Below, piece by piece: positions 6,108 to 14,845 of a DNA stretch of 36,522 nucleotides. This DNA is from Acholeplasmataceae bacterium (GTDB lineage Bacteria; Bacillota_I; Bacilli_A; Acholeplasmatales; Acholeplasmataceae), in contig JALQTF010000011.1 of NCBI GenBank assembly GCA_023264085.1, forward strand, positions 1 to 36,522, written 5' to 3'. Below the pieces are notes generated by a model. It was not told where the DNA came from. It saw only the letters and a program-made list of their open reading frames with translations, and did not search any database. Each line of letters starts with the position of its first letter. Positions within the stretch are counted from its first letter, which is position 1. Position numbers and translations under genes: made by a program.

Positions 6108-8507
6108 TTACATGTCGTATTTAGATAAAATTTGTGCGGGAGTTTTATTGAGTAATAACCAAACTGGTAATAACCCTGCAATTAAATTCGAAACATACAC
6201 AACTATGATGCCACCAATGACTGAAATGAATGTGACATTAAACAAATTAAATTCTCCCAAGAAACTATCAGAAAGCAATGAAAATCCATAGGTCGCAATG
6301 CCATAACCAATAAGTGTGGTGATGGTTGATAGTAATAAGATTTCTATAACAAAAGCTCGCAAAATATCTTTTTTATACACACCAATCGCACGCATGATTG
6401 CGATTTCATATTGTCGTTTTACCAAACTTGAACGGATGACAAAATAAAATCCCAATCCTGCAAAACCTACAACAACAAGTGAGGTAGTGAGCGTTGAAAT
6501 CAGTGCCACTTGTTGTTCACTCTCAATAATTCTTCTAGCATTTTCTAACAAGTCTTCAAGTATTAAATCATAACCGACAAGCTCAGATTCTACAGCGTCT
6601 AAATCTGTAGTGTAAATGTAATATCTTGAGTTATTTTCAAATCTGAGTTGTTCTAAGTAATTCGCTGTGACATATACATATGGCTTTATATCTGTATCAT
6701 CATAAACACCACTAATCGTCACACCCTCTATTTCTAATGGGAAATTCATATTACTATTAAATATCCCAAGTGATGCAGGCACTAATAACGCCTCTTCAGT
6801 TGGTAAGTCACCATACAAAAGTGTGGATGTATCAAACCAATCGATGGACATATGTTGTGTGAGTGGATATGTTAAGAAATCAGCAAGTGCATCATTTGTA
6901 AAAATGACACTATAAGGAGCATCTACAATTCCTGAAATTGTAATGATCTCACCTTGATACATAAGGGATTCATTAAGTAGATGTTCATAAGACCAAATAC
7001 CAATATCTCTTCCAGCAGAACCATCCACTAAATTATCTGCAATTGCGCTTGTGATTAATATTTCATTGTTCGTTGCAGGCATAGAACCATAAACAATGTC
7101 TAAATCATGTAATCGATACAAATCTAGTAATCCAGAAACGGCTGTGTTATAAATGAGACCATTAGGTCTTAAAAAATTGATTTGAATAGAACTTCTATTA
7201 TACGTGTTGATATATGTGATATTTTCTATTTGTTTTAGTTGGTCGAGTGTTGGTTGTGTTGTATTGACATCTTCTGGATCTACAAGTGACACTTGCGCGT
7301 ATCCTGATGGCAAAATCATGTACTGTTCTGGTGACATAAACAACACACTTGCAAGTGATGTTGCTGCAAAAGCAATCACGGCACCTGCAAGAACAAAACT
7401 CGCCAACATGATTTTTCCTCTTCTAGATGTACCAATGACTTTTTCTAACGCCATAAAAATGGCTTTTTTTATGGAGAAAACAAAATGCTGCTTTCTTGGA
7501 ACACCTTCCAAACTCAGTTCTTCATTATTGAATGAAGACTCAGATAACATTTGTTTTTGATGTGTTGCTTTCTTACCCTGTTTAATTTGAATTGTAGAAA
7601 ATTCATCTAACAATTTGACTTTTTTTAATGCACTATCCACTTTAATATAAATCGTATCATTTTTAACAATAAACGTTGCATGCATCTTTTTGTCTTTTTG
7701 TTCTGAATAAACATCAATACTTTGTTGATGAGATGTTTCAAGTGTTTCTTTATTTAAGTCACCTAAATAAATCGTCTCATCGTATTTCATTTGATAATCG
7801 CCACGATCATGACTGTCATCATCAGAGATGATTTTCCCATCAGAAATTTTAATAATTCGATCACCATAAAAATTCGCAATTTCTTTTTCATGGGTGACCA
7901 TAATGACAAGTTTATCTTTCGCGATAGATTGAATGATATTCATGACTTCAATGGTATTTTGAGAATCTAAATTACCAGTCGGTTCATCGGCTATAATCAT
8001 ATCTGGATTTTTAACAATCGCTCTTGCAATAGCAACACGTTGCTGTTGTCCACCTGATAATTGAAGTGCATTTTTCTTTCTAAAGGTATACATATTCACT
8101 GCTTTTAAAACATAATGCACACGTGACTCTATAAGTGCTTCATCTGTAATACCCATCAGTTTTAATACATAAGCGACATTATCATAAACCGATAAATCAG
8201 GTAATAAATGATAGTTTTGAAAAATATACCCAATATGGTGATTTCTTAAATGATCCCATACTTTTGATTGATATCTAGAAATGTTTTTATCAAACATAAA
8301 AACATGTCCCTTATCAAATTTATCAAGTCCACCTAAAACATTTAATAATGTTGTTTTTCCTGATCCTGAGGGACCTAACAACATGACTAAACCTTTATTA
8401 GGTAAATCTAAGGTCATTTGATTGATCACATGAATCTGATTCGATTTGTTTTTATTAAAATATTTATTCAAACCTGAGATTTTAATAAGAGGTATCATTT
8501 GTGACAT
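6108..8507 (-). CDS. MacB-type exporter: ATPase fused to FtsX-like permease (1)
   Basis: An ABC transporter half of 799 residues. The N-terminal ATPase of the LolD/MacB class has Walker A GPSGSGKT (45-52), signature LSGGQ (150-154) and Walker B IIADEPTG. A linker of about 120 residues follows, containing a beta-rich stretch around YDETIYLGD. Then come one membrane helix (GKIMLASFVLAGAVIAFAA), an extracytoplasmic domain of about 250 residues, and three C-terminal helices of the FtsX type. Although GTG at 8516 extends the frame, the ATG at 8507 is the better start: GGAGG touches the GTG but lies 8 bases from this ATG. The upstream partner's stop is one base away, so the two are coupled and probably form a heterodimer. 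Mechanotransmission exporters of this type move peptides, lipids or antibiotics; the substrate here is unknown. Confidence 0.9.
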   Translation of the reverse strand: MSQMIPLIKISGLNKYFNKNKSNQIHVINQMTLDLPNKGLVMLLGPSGSGKTTLLNVLGGLDKFDKGHVFMFDKNISRYQSKVWDHLRNHHIGYIFQNYHLLPDLSVYDNVAYVLKLMGITDEALIESRVHYVLKAVNMYTFRKKNALQLSGGQQQRVAIARAIVKNPDMIIADEPTGNLDSQNTIEVMNIIQSIAKDKLVIMVTHEKEIANFYGDRIIKISDGKIISDDDSHDRGDYQMKYDETIYLGDLNKETLETSHQQSIDVYSEQKDKKMHATFIVKNDTIYIKVDSALKKVKLLDEFSTIQIKQGKKATHQKQMLSESSFNNEELSLEGVPRKQHFVFSIKKAIFMALEKVIGTSRRGKIMLASFVLAGAVIAFAATSLASVLFMSPEQYMILPSGYAQVSLVDPEDVNTTQPTLDQLKQIENITYINTYNRSSIQINFLRPNGLIYNTAVSGLLDLYRLHDLDIVYGSMPATNNEILITSAIADNLVDGSAGRDIGIWSYEHLLNESLMYQGEIITISGIVDAPYSVIFTNDALADFLTYPLTQHMSIDWFDTSTLLYGDLPTEEALLVPASLGIFNSNMNFPLEIEGVTISGVYDDTDIKPYVYVTANYLEQLRFENNSRYYIYTTDLDAVESELVGYDLILEDLLENARRIIESEQQVALISTLTTSLVVVGFAGLGFYFVIRSSLVKRQYEIAIMRAIGVYKKDILRAFVIEILLLSTITTLIGYGIATYGFSLLSDSFLGEFNLFNVTFISVIGGIIVVYVSNLIAGLLPVWLLLNKTPAQILSKYDM

Positions 8508-8508
8508 A

Positions 8509-10743
8509 TTACTCACCTCCTGAAGTCAAACTTTGAATGACCGTTTGATGAAACACTTTTTTGTTAAATCTTAATCCTAACCATAATCCTAATAGTGTGA
8601 TCGCCAATACTAAAATAATGTAATCTGAAACACCCATATATTCAATCGTTAAGCCATGATCAGGGACAAACATCACGATTGCATTTAGTATCAAAATTGA
8701 TAATATCAGTCCAATCATTGAAAGTAAAATTTGCTCAATAATAACAAGCATCGATAGCGTTGATTCATGGGCCCCGACGGATCTAAAAATAGAAAAATCT
8801 TTTTTTCTAGCATTCATCATGTTTTTAGTTACTGCATGAATGACAGCATATAGGAAAAGCCCAAGAATGAGTAAAATAATCACTGCAACAATAGCTAATA
8901 TAAACACTAAGAATTCTTGTAAAAATCCTGGGATATTTGCTGGATAGTACACTTTATATACTTGTGCATCCAATGACTCAATAAGTCTTGTTCCAGCGAG
9001 TTGATTCTCAACAGAAACACTTGCAATTGCAGAAGGCAATGATACATATTCTTCTTCGACTTCCAACAATAATGTTTGAATGATCTCATCAAATACCGAT
9101 GTAGATATGCTTCCATAATTAAACTCATTTTCTAATATTCCATTTGCAAAAACCAATGTTTTATTCATTGTCACGGTTTGTGTGAGCGAATCAGCTTGAA
9201 CCTCAACTTCAAGAGACAATGGTGTTTCAAATATATCTTCATTATCTAAATACACATCATAGCCGTTGTATTCAGTTCTCGCATCATAAATAAACACTTC
9301 TTGATTATTGATAGTAATTTGTAAAGAATTCTCAAGCGATTGTTTTACTTGCAATTTAAGACTTTGATCAAGCGATGGTTCTGTAGGATAACTTTGTGAA
9401 AGATAGGCATCTGAAAAATAAATTGTTTGTAAGTCATTATCAATGATACCAACAATTTTAAAATATCCGATACCTGCCTCTTCTAATGCATTTTTATCCC
9501 AATCCCAAATACGATCACTTGTAAGTAAAACTGTTTGATCAATGTCGATACCCCACCAATAATTACTCACAACGATTTCATCCATTGCAATTGGTAATCT
9601 TCCTTCTGAAAGCATGTTTGAAGTTAACATGTGAGCACTATCGTTAAATCTATAATTCATCATATCCATCACTTCATCGTTATTATAAAAAGTGACTAAG
9701 TTAAAACTTGTATCATTATGAAATAATGCGCCATATGCATATACTTTATTCACATCTCTAAAGCTCTCAATGATGTTGATGTCCTCGTTGGTGAGTGGAT
9801 TGCCATCTCTTCTTTCAACAAGGACGCGACTACTCGGTACTGATGGATATGTCCCTGACTGTTCTAACCCTGTTGTACGAAGTCCATATATTTGATTAGA
9901 ATAAACGATCGTAAAAACACTGATCGCAATAAGCATTAAAAACAGCATAAAGAAAAATCTTTTAGGCTGCGCAAATAAGTTTCTCATAGAAAATTTCAAC
10001 AAATCAAAAATATTGAGTTTTTTTGATTTATCTTGTTTTGTTACGGAAACTTCTTGATGTGCTTTTAATTGAATATCTTCGACAACTTCACCATCAGACA
10101 TTTTGATTCTTCTCGTTGCATATGGTGCAACTTGATCAAATTCATGCGTAACAACAATCACGAGTTTATCCTTAGATATGTCATTTAATAAAGACATAAT
10201 TTGTTCAGCGGATGTTTGATCTAAGTTCCCTGTCGGTTCATCACACACGATGATTGGTGTATCTTTGGCAAGTGCTCTCGCAATGACTGCACGCTGCTTT
10301 TGACCACCTGATAATTTTGATGATTTTTGATTTTTTTGTTTTGTAAGTCCTACTTGATCAATAAGTTTTAATGCACGTGCTTTTCTTGCTTTAGAAGGAA
10401 ATCCCTGCAATTCTAGTGCTAACATCACATTTTGTAACACTGTATACGAATCAATAATATTATAGTTTTGAAATACAAAACCAACATTTTCACGACGATA
10501 TGTCTCAAAATCTTTAATTTGATAATGGGACGTTTCTTCAGAGAAAATAAACATTTCTCCTTCTTCATACTTGTCTAATCCAGAAAGTACATTAAGTAAC
10601 GTTGATTTCCCACTTCCTGATTCACCAGTAACTGCAATAAACTCACCCATATGAAACGTGAGTGAGATATGTTTCATCCCAACACTTACATTATTTTCTG
10701 ATTGATAATATTTTGATACTCTTTCTAATCTTAGTGCTTCCAT
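8509..10743 (-). CDS. MacB-type exporter: ATPase fused to FtsX-like permease (2)
   Basis: Partner of the preceding entry, 744 residues with the same order of domains. The ATPase has GESGSGKS (40-47), LSGGQ (144-148) and IIVCDEPTGNLD. A short linker leads to the first membrane helix (about 265-285), a large extracytoplasmic domain (about 290-620) and three C-terminal helices beginning with FLVFILAIVAVIILLILG. Both ATPases keep their catalytic motifs, so neither half is obviously degenerate. The ATG at 10743 has GGAGG eight bases upstream. No adaptor or outer membrane gene is nearby, as expected for a single-membrane cell. No regulatory two-component pair of the BceRS type adjoins it; the gene upstream encodes a HAD phosphatase 36 bases away on the same strand. 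Confidence 0.9.
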   Translation of the reverse strand: MEALRLERVSKYYQSENNVSVGMKHISLTFHMGEFIAVTGESGSGKSTLLNVLSGLDKYEEGEMFIFSEETSHYQIKDFETYRRENVGFVFQNYNIIDSYTVLQNVMLALELQGFPSKARKARALKLIDQVGLTKQKNQKSSKLSGGQKQRAVIARALAKDTPIIVCDEPTGNLDQTSAEQIMSLLNDISKDKLVIVVTHEFDQVAPYATRRIKMSDGEVVEDIQLKAHQEVSVTKQDKSKKLNIFDLLKFSMRNLFAQPKRFFFMLFLMLIAISVFTIVYSNQIYGLRTTGLEQSGTYPSVPSSRVLVERRDGNPLTNEDINIIESFRDVNKVYAYGALFHNDTSFNLVTFYNNDEVMDMMNYRFNDSAHMLTSNMLSEGRLPIAMDEIVVSNYWWGIDIDQTVLLTSDRIWDWDKNALEEAGIGYFKIVGIIDNDLQTIYFSDAYLSQSYPTEPSLDQSLKLQVKQSLENSLQITINNQEVFIYDARTEYNGYDVYLDNEDIFETPLSLEVEVQADSLTQTVTMNKTLVFANGILENEFNYGSISTSVFDEIIQTLLLEVEEEYVSLPSAIASVSVENQLAGTRLIESLDAQVYKVYYPANIPGFLQEFLVFILAIVAVIILLILGLFLYAVIHAVTKNMMNARKKDFSIFRSVGAHESTLSMLVIIEQILLSMIGLILSILILNAIVMFVPDHGLTIEYMGVSDYIILVLAITLLGLWLGLRFNKKVFHQTVIQSLTSGGE

Positions 10744-10779
10744 GTTTCCTCCATTAAAAAATAATATCCCTTTTGTGTG

Positions 10780-11427
10780 TCAAAGTATTGACATCAAAAC
10801 TTCATCCAAAGTCTTTACATCATTGACTATGTGCATCGGGTTTAATTGAAGTAGTTGATTTTCCGTTCTGTAGCCATAGCTTACGGCAATATGGTCCACA
10901 TTTAATGCTTTTGCTACAATAATATCTGGCTCTGAGTCACCGATATAAATAATATCATCTTTAGAAATATTCATGGCATGACATACATGTAAAATCATAT
11001 CAGGAGCCGGTTTAATAGGAAGTGCATTTGTCATTCCCAACACAACATCAAATATATCTTTAAAGTAATACGCTGATAAAGATTGTACTAAATGATGATA
11101 TTTATTGGAAACAACTGCAAGTTGATAAGATAATTTAAGCTTTTGTAATAATTCAATGATTCCATCATAGATAACAGTTAAATCTTGATGATTGGCATCA
11201 TAATATGCTTGATAAGTATCATGAATCGATTTGACATGATTATCAGATGCTTTAGGTGCACATCTCTTAATCATTTGCATGGCCCCAGATCCAACACTTT
11301 GGCGAACATGATCTACTGATACTTCTTTATATCCAAATGTTTTTAATCCAATATTCACTGCCTGATGAATATCGTAAATGGTATCTAATAAAGTCCCATC
11401 TAAATCAAATATCATTGCTTTTTTCAT
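10780..11427 (-). CDS. HAD-family phosphatase, phosphoglycolate phosphatase-like
   Basis: A 215-residue haloacid dehalogenase-fold hydrolase. Motif I is IFDLDGTLLDT with the nucleophile Asp 8 and acid/base Asp 10, motif II is VVSNK (105-109), the Lys of motif III is in IKPAPD (about 139), and motif IV is YIGDSEPD (161-168). A helical cap lies between motifs I and II. This arrangement is shared by Gph, PpaX and beta-phosphoglucomutase-like enzymes, so the substrate is open. The frame extends to a TTG at 11439, but the ATG at 11427 is preferred because GAGG lies 7-8 bases before it. The two exporter genes follow 36 bases downstream and may be cotranscribed. Confidence 0.88.
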   Translation of the reverse strand: MKKAMIFDLDGTLLDTIYDIHQAVNIGLKTFGYKEVSVDHVRQSVGSGAMQMIKRCAPKASDNHVKSIHDTYQAYYDANHQDLTVIYDGIIELLQKLKLSYQLAVVSNKYHHLVQSLSAYYFKDIFDVVLGMTNALPIKPAPDMILHVCHAMNISKDDIIYIGDSEPDIIVAKALNVDHIAVSYGYRTENQLLQLNPMHIVNDVKTLDEVLMSIL

Positions 11428-11444
11428 GACTTTCCTCAAGTCAT

Positions 11445-11453
11445 ATTATACCA
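11445..11453 (-). promoter_or_regulatory. Extended -10 promoter of HAD phosphatase
   Basis: TGgTATAAT on the minus strand, about 18 bases before the ATG, divergent from the tmRNA promoter. Confidence 0.6.
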
Positions 11454-11462
11454 CGATAATGA

Positions 11463-11491
11463 TTGTAAAAATCGTTTATTTCGTGTATAAT
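11463..11491 (+). promoter_or_regulatory. Promoter of tmRNA
   Basis: TTGTAA (11463-11468), a 17-base spacer and TATAAT (11486-11491) place the start at about 11498-11501, matching the mature 5' end of the tmRNA. Confidence 0.75.
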
Positions 11492-11500
11492 CATCACGCT

Positions 11501-11841
11501 GGGGATGTTTATGGATTCGTCAGAGTATGAATCTATCATGTTGCGTATCTTGGTTGCTCAAGTAAAAAAGCCGAGGCTAATAACCGGAAACCAAAATTTT
11601 TCTTACGCAGCTTAAGAATAGCAAGCGTGCCAACTAAGTTGTTTGCTTACGACACTTACACGGCTCATAAAGTAAGCGATCTTATTGTTGTTGACATGCT
11701 TCAATAAGATTACTAAATGTCTCGATGTCATCTTTCTTGTTTATTGTTAGGATGTCATTTAAATTCGTCAATAAACTACGTACGTAGACGCATGGTATCA
11801 TCATATTTTGCACAGGGGTTCAACTCCCCTCATCTCCACCA
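11501..11841 (+). ncRNA. ssrA: Transfer-messenger RNA
   Basis: A one-piece tmRNA of about 341 bases that rescues stalled ribosomes. The tRNA-like acceptor stem pairs GGGGATG (11501-11507) with CATCTCC (11831-11837), with one G-U pair. The T arm is AGGGG-TTCAACT-CCCCT, and ACCA is encoded at the 3' end. The 5' part keeps GGATTCG, like the conserved start of other tmRNAs. Alignment by eye with the Escherichia coli GUAAAAAGCCG region places the resume codon at GGA (11586). The frame then reads GNQNFSYAA and stops at TAA (11613-11615). The Tyr-Ala-Ala end suits ClpXP or Lon degradation. The resume codon is inferred from position and reading frame only. Complementary segments downstream (for example GCTTAC/GTAAGC and TCTTATTG/CAATAAGA) fit the pseudoknot region. 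Confidence 0.95.
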
Positions 11842-11854
11842 AAAAAAATAAAAA

Positions 11855-11873
11855 AACACGTCATTGACGTGTT
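11855..11873. terminator. Bidirectional terminator of tmRNA and CotH lipoprotein gene
   Basis: AACACGTC and GACGTGTT form a strong stem, with an A run on one side and a T run on the other, so it can end both the tmRNA and the convergent gene whose stop is at 11880-11882. Confidence 0.85.
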
Positions 11874-11879
11874 CTTTTT

Positions 11880-13334
11880 TTATATGAAGGGTGATCTAAA
11901 CATCGCATCTCGATACCATATCGATCGTTCATATATGAATGTTTTATTCCACAAAATATGATCTGCAAACGATTCAAACTCAACCATGAACATCGGATTT
12001 GGCCACAAATATGTATTAAAATCATTCCATCTTTCAAAATTTTCTTCTGCATAAGGTATTAAAGAGATACCTAAAACTTCTATCAATGTTATAAACTGAG
12101 GTAAAATTTCATTGTAATAATATAGCATTTCTTTTTTAAACATGTCTTGAAATGCATCTAATTCAATAATCGTAAAAAACCATGACATCCTAGGATCAAA
12201 AGCTAAAAAGAAACCTTCAGGATTATAATAATCATCTCCGACATAATCAGCATTCCCTAATGCAAAATCAAAATCCCAAACAGGACCAAATTTTAACAAG
12301 TTACTTTCACGATACATAAATACAGATAATCCCCAAGCATCAACATTTTTAAATAATTCTTGAATGATCATGTATGTTGCCCAATTTTTTAAATCAATGT
12401 CAGGATGAATGATACCGTTTCGTAAATCATTTAAGACATTCTCTAAATACATTTCAATCGTATCAAGTGTTTGAGAATCCAAATTTGCACTTCTTTTTAT
12501 GGCATAAGGTGCGCCATCCACACGAATAAATAAATCATCAGATGGCTCCCAATCAATACGGTGATCAAGTTCTAAGGCAAATGTTAAAGGATCTTCATTC
12601 GATTTGATATATGTACGATCTTCAATCAAAGCATATAATCCCTGGTAATCACCATTGATGTATAAGGATATATACCTTGTATCTTGTGTGATCTCTAAAG
12701 ATAGCATTTTAGCAAGTTGATGGGCTAATACATCTCGCATCAATGATTTGTCTGCTGCCATTCCAATGAGCAAATAATCATGATGTGGTTTTAATCCCAT
12801 CATGTCGATATCTTGATCAAATGATATCCGGTATGATTTTTTATCATACGTAAACCAATTAGAATTTCCTCTTCCACGAATATTTCCTAATGATTCAAAA
12901 AGTTGACTATCATTTTGATAAAGTGAAATCAATGTTTGTGAGAAAGTTTCTTTTTGAATATTTTCAAAATCAACACCATTTAAATGAATTTCATAATTAT
13001 GTTTTGGAGAATATGCACTTAATACATAAATTTGATCAACAATTTTGAATGTATCATCTCTTGCATAAATAATGACTTCAATATCCATAAATTGGTCATA
13101 GATGGGTCGATCAAACGTTTTTAAATCATCTATCATTTGGTCATTTATTTCATACGAAATCGTTGTTCCTTCAAATAAAGGAAGCGTGCTTTCATGTGTG
13201 ACATCTTGATTAATAAAATTCTCAACATGTGGTAAAACCTCTTCTAAAGTATGTCTTGCTGTGAGGTTTTTTTGACAAGAAACAAGAAAAATTGTGATTA
13301 AAATAATAATGCTATTTATTAAAAATGATTTCAT
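11880..13334 (-). CDS. CotH-family kinase-like lipoprotein (1)
   Basis: A 484-residue predicted lipoprotein: a hydrophobic N-terminus followed by lipobox LVSC places it on the outer face of the membrane. The body matches the CotH family, which has an atypical (Fam20-like) protein kinase fold first described for the Bacillus spore coat. Family landmarks are RGRGNSNW...KKSYRISF (about 150-170), a nucleotide-pocket-like MRDVLAHQLA, YINGDYQGLYALIE, and the acidic WDFDFALGN (about 349-357) that corresponds to the metal-binding region of CotH kinases. There is no sporulation gene nearby, so a coat function is not implied; surface protein phosphorylation or carbohydrate-linked roles are possible. 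The ATG at 13334 is preceded by AAGGA. A second CotH-type lipoprotein occurs at 25759-27171. Confidence 0.85.
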   Translation of the reverse strand: MKSFLINSIIILITIFLVSCQKNLTARHTLEEVLPHVENFINQDVTHESTLPLFEGTTISYEINDQMIDDLKTFDRPIYDQFMDIEVIIYARDDTFKIVDQIYVLSAYSPKHNYEIHLNGVDFENIQKETFSQTLISLYQNDSQLFESLGNIRGRGNSNWFTYDKKSYRISFDQDIDMMGLKPHHDYLLIGMAADKSLMRDVLAHQLAKMLSLEITQDTRYISLYINGDYQGLYALIEDRTYIKSNEDPLTFALELDHRIDWEPSDDLFIRVDGAPYAIKRSANLDSQTLDTIEMYLENVLNDLRNGIIHPDIDLKNWATYMIIQELFKNVDAWGLSVFMYRESNLLKFGPVWDFDFALGNADYVGDDYYNPEGFFLAFDPRMSWFFTIIELDAFQDMFKKEMLYYYNEILPQFITLIEVLGISLIPYAEENFERWNDFNTYLWPNPMFMVEFESFADHILWNKTFIYERSIWYRDAMFRSPFI

Positions 13335-13364
13335 GTATATCCTTTTTTTTGTTCATAAAAAATA

Positions 13365-13373
13365 TGCTATAAT
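13365..13373 (+). promoter_or_regulatory. Extended -10 promoter of ECF S component-trhO operon
   Basis: TGcTATAAT lies about 28 bases upstream of the ATG at 13402. The leader is too short to hold a riboswitch. Confidence 0.6.
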
Positions 13374-13401
13374 TGTTTAGAAAAGAAAGTGAGGTCAATT
13401 T

Positions 13402-13911
13402 ATGACAAGTAACATGACACCTTTAAAAGTAATTTATGCCTCGATGTTTTCAGCAATTGTCTTTGTGTTTACGTATATCGGGATTCAAGTACCTGCATTC
13501 GGCGCATTTGGAGGTCTCACTCACATGGGAACGCTTGTGATGTTTTTAATTGCCATTAAATATGGAAAATATTATGGTGCATTATCAGGTGCCATTGGCA
13601 TGACTTTATTTGATTTATTATCTCCTTGGGCTGCTTGGGCACCAGGGACATTTGTTGTGAGAATCATTGCTGGATATGTGTTTGGACTTGTTGCAGAATC
13701 ACCTGAAGGTCAAGGCTTGTCTACATTGAAAAACTGGTTATCGCTTGGTCTTGGTGGAACAGTCATCGTTGTAGGATATTTAGTATTTGAAGCATTTTTC
13801 TTAGGATCTGGTGCTGCAGCATTTAGAAGTATTCCAGGAAATCTATTGCAACTCGTCATTGCAGCTGCAGGGATTTTCATAATTAAATCATTACCTGAAT
13901 TGAGGAAATAA
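13402..13911 (+). CDS. ECF transporter S component, substrate unknown
   Basis: A 169-residue, strongly hydrophobic protein with about five to six membrane segments. Motifs such as GGLTHMGTLVMFLIAIKYGKYYGALSG... and LFDLLSPWAAWAPGTFVVRIIAGY are typical of a family of ECF substrate-capture subunits (COG4720-like) tentatively linked to vitamin or pyrimidine precursors such as hydroxymethylpyrimidine or pyridoxine. No ATPase or EcfT gene is adjacent, so it would share a common energising module. GAGGT lies before the ATG. trhO follows with a single base between its stop and the next ATG, so the two are cotranscribed, though no functional link is obvious. The leader is too short for a vitamin riboswitch, so the substrate cannot be named. 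Confidence 0.8.
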   Translation: MTSNMTPLKVIYASMFSAIVFVFTYIGIQVPAFGAFGGLTHMGTLVMFLIAIKYGKYYGALSGAIGMTLFDLLSPWAAWAPGTFVVRIIAGYVFGLVAESPEGQGLSTLKNWLSLGLGGTVIVVGYLVFEAFFLGSGAAAFRSIPGNLLQLVIAAAGIFIIKSLPELRK

Positions 13912-13912
13912 C

Positions 13913-14824
13913 ATGACATATCAAGTATTATTATATTACCATTATACACCAATTGAAGATCCTGAGTCATTTGCAGAGAAACACTTAAAATACTGTAAGA
14001 AGTTAGGTGTATTGGGTCGAATCATTGTATCTAGTGAAGGTATTAATGGTACACTTTCTGGTAGCATTGAACAAACTAATACATACATGCATGACTTAAA
14101 ATCCATCAAAGGATTTGAAGATATGTCATTTAAAATTGATGTAGAGGATGCTCATGCTTTTAAACGTATTTCTGTAAAAGTAAAAAAAGAAATTGTGAAC
14201 TTAGGTTTAGAAGATGATATTAATCCACATGAACTTACAGGGACTTATCTTGAACCGAAAGATTACTATGAAAAATTAAAAGATCCAAATGTTGTGATTG
14301 TTGATGCAAGAAATAATTATGAATATGATTTAGGACATTTTAGAAACGCCATCAAACCTGATATTAAAAACTTTAGAGATATTCCTTCATGGTTTAGAAA
14401 ACATAAACAATTATTTGAAGGCAAAACCGTACTTACATATTGTACGGGTGGAGTGCGTTGTGAAAAATGGTCTGGATTTTTAAAACGTGAAGGTATTGAA
14501 GACGTTTATCAACTAAAAGGTGGCATTGTTACATATGGAAAAGACCCTGTCGTTCAAGGGGAACTTTGGGACGGCGCATGCTATGTATTTGATTCAAGAA
14601 TTAGTGTGCCTGTGAATAGAGTCAACCCTGTCATTGTTGGTAAAGATCACTTTACTGGTGAACCATGTGAAAGATACATCAACTGTGCCAATCCAGAATG
14701 TAATAAGCAAATTTTGTGTAGTGAAGAAAATGAAATAAAGTACAAAGGCTCATGTTGTGATAGTTGTAGAGAACATCCTCTCAATCGTTATGAGATAAGA
14801 GCATCATCAAGAATATATGATTAA
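13913..14824 (+). CDS. trhO: tRNA uridine(34) hydroxylase TrhO (rhodanese-like)
   Basis: Oxygen-dependent hydroxylase that makes 5-hydroxyuridine at the wobble position of certain tRNAs. The 303 residues show the N-terminal acylphosphatase-like domain with GRIIVSSEGINGTLSG (35-50), then a rhodanese domain starting near VVIVDARNNYEYDLGHF, with the catalytic Cys 177 in TYCTGGVRCEKWSGFL. A cysteine-rich tail follows (CERYINCANPECNKQILC and CCDSC), typical of the longer Bacillota form. The gene starts one base after the stop of the ECF S component, with GAGGAAATAAC as its ribosome binding site inside that gene's end. The stop lies in a terminator shared with the convergent MarR gene. TrhO and Tgt in one window both act on the anticodon wobble base, but they are far apart and not co-regulated here. 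Confidence 0.95.
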   Translation: MTYQVLLYYHYTPIEDPESFAEKHLKYCKKLGVLGRIIVSSEGINGTLSGSIEQTNTYMHDLKSIKGFEDMSFKIDVEDAHAFKRISVKVKKEIVNLGLEDDINPHELTGTYLEPKDYYEKLKDPNVVIVDARNNYEYDLGHFRNAIKPDIKNFRDIPSWFRKHKQLFEGKTVLTYCTGGVRCEKWSGFLKREGIEDVYQLKGGIVTYGKDPVVQGELWDGACYVFDSRISVPVNRVNPVIVGKDHFTGEPCERYINCANPECNKQILCSEENEIKYKGSCCDSCREHPLNRYEIRASSRIYD

Positions 14825-14845
14825 AGCACGTTATGAACGTGCTTT
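14823..14845 (+). terminator. Terminator of trhO containing both convergent stop codons
   Basis: A 10-bp hairpin has arms at 14823-14832 and 14836-14845 and an ATG loop, followed by ATTTTTATA. The trhO stop (14822-14824) and the opposing regulator's stop (14831-14833) both fall in this 24-base block. Confidence 0.85.

Noticed and set aside
7204..7560. 118-residue open frame on the plus strand inside the first exporter gene
   Set aside because: Antisense to a clear coding region, with no initiation signal and no family resemblance.
10744..10790. TTGACA plus TATTAT as a separate promoter for the exporter genes
   Set aside because: The spacing is only 11 bases for that pair, and the alternative -10 at 17 bases (TTTTTA) is poor; read-through from the HAD gene is as likely.
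11501..11841. An open reading frame in the tmRNA region
   Set aside because: The region folds as a tmRNA with acceptor stem, T arm and encoded CCA; the only translated part is the short tag.
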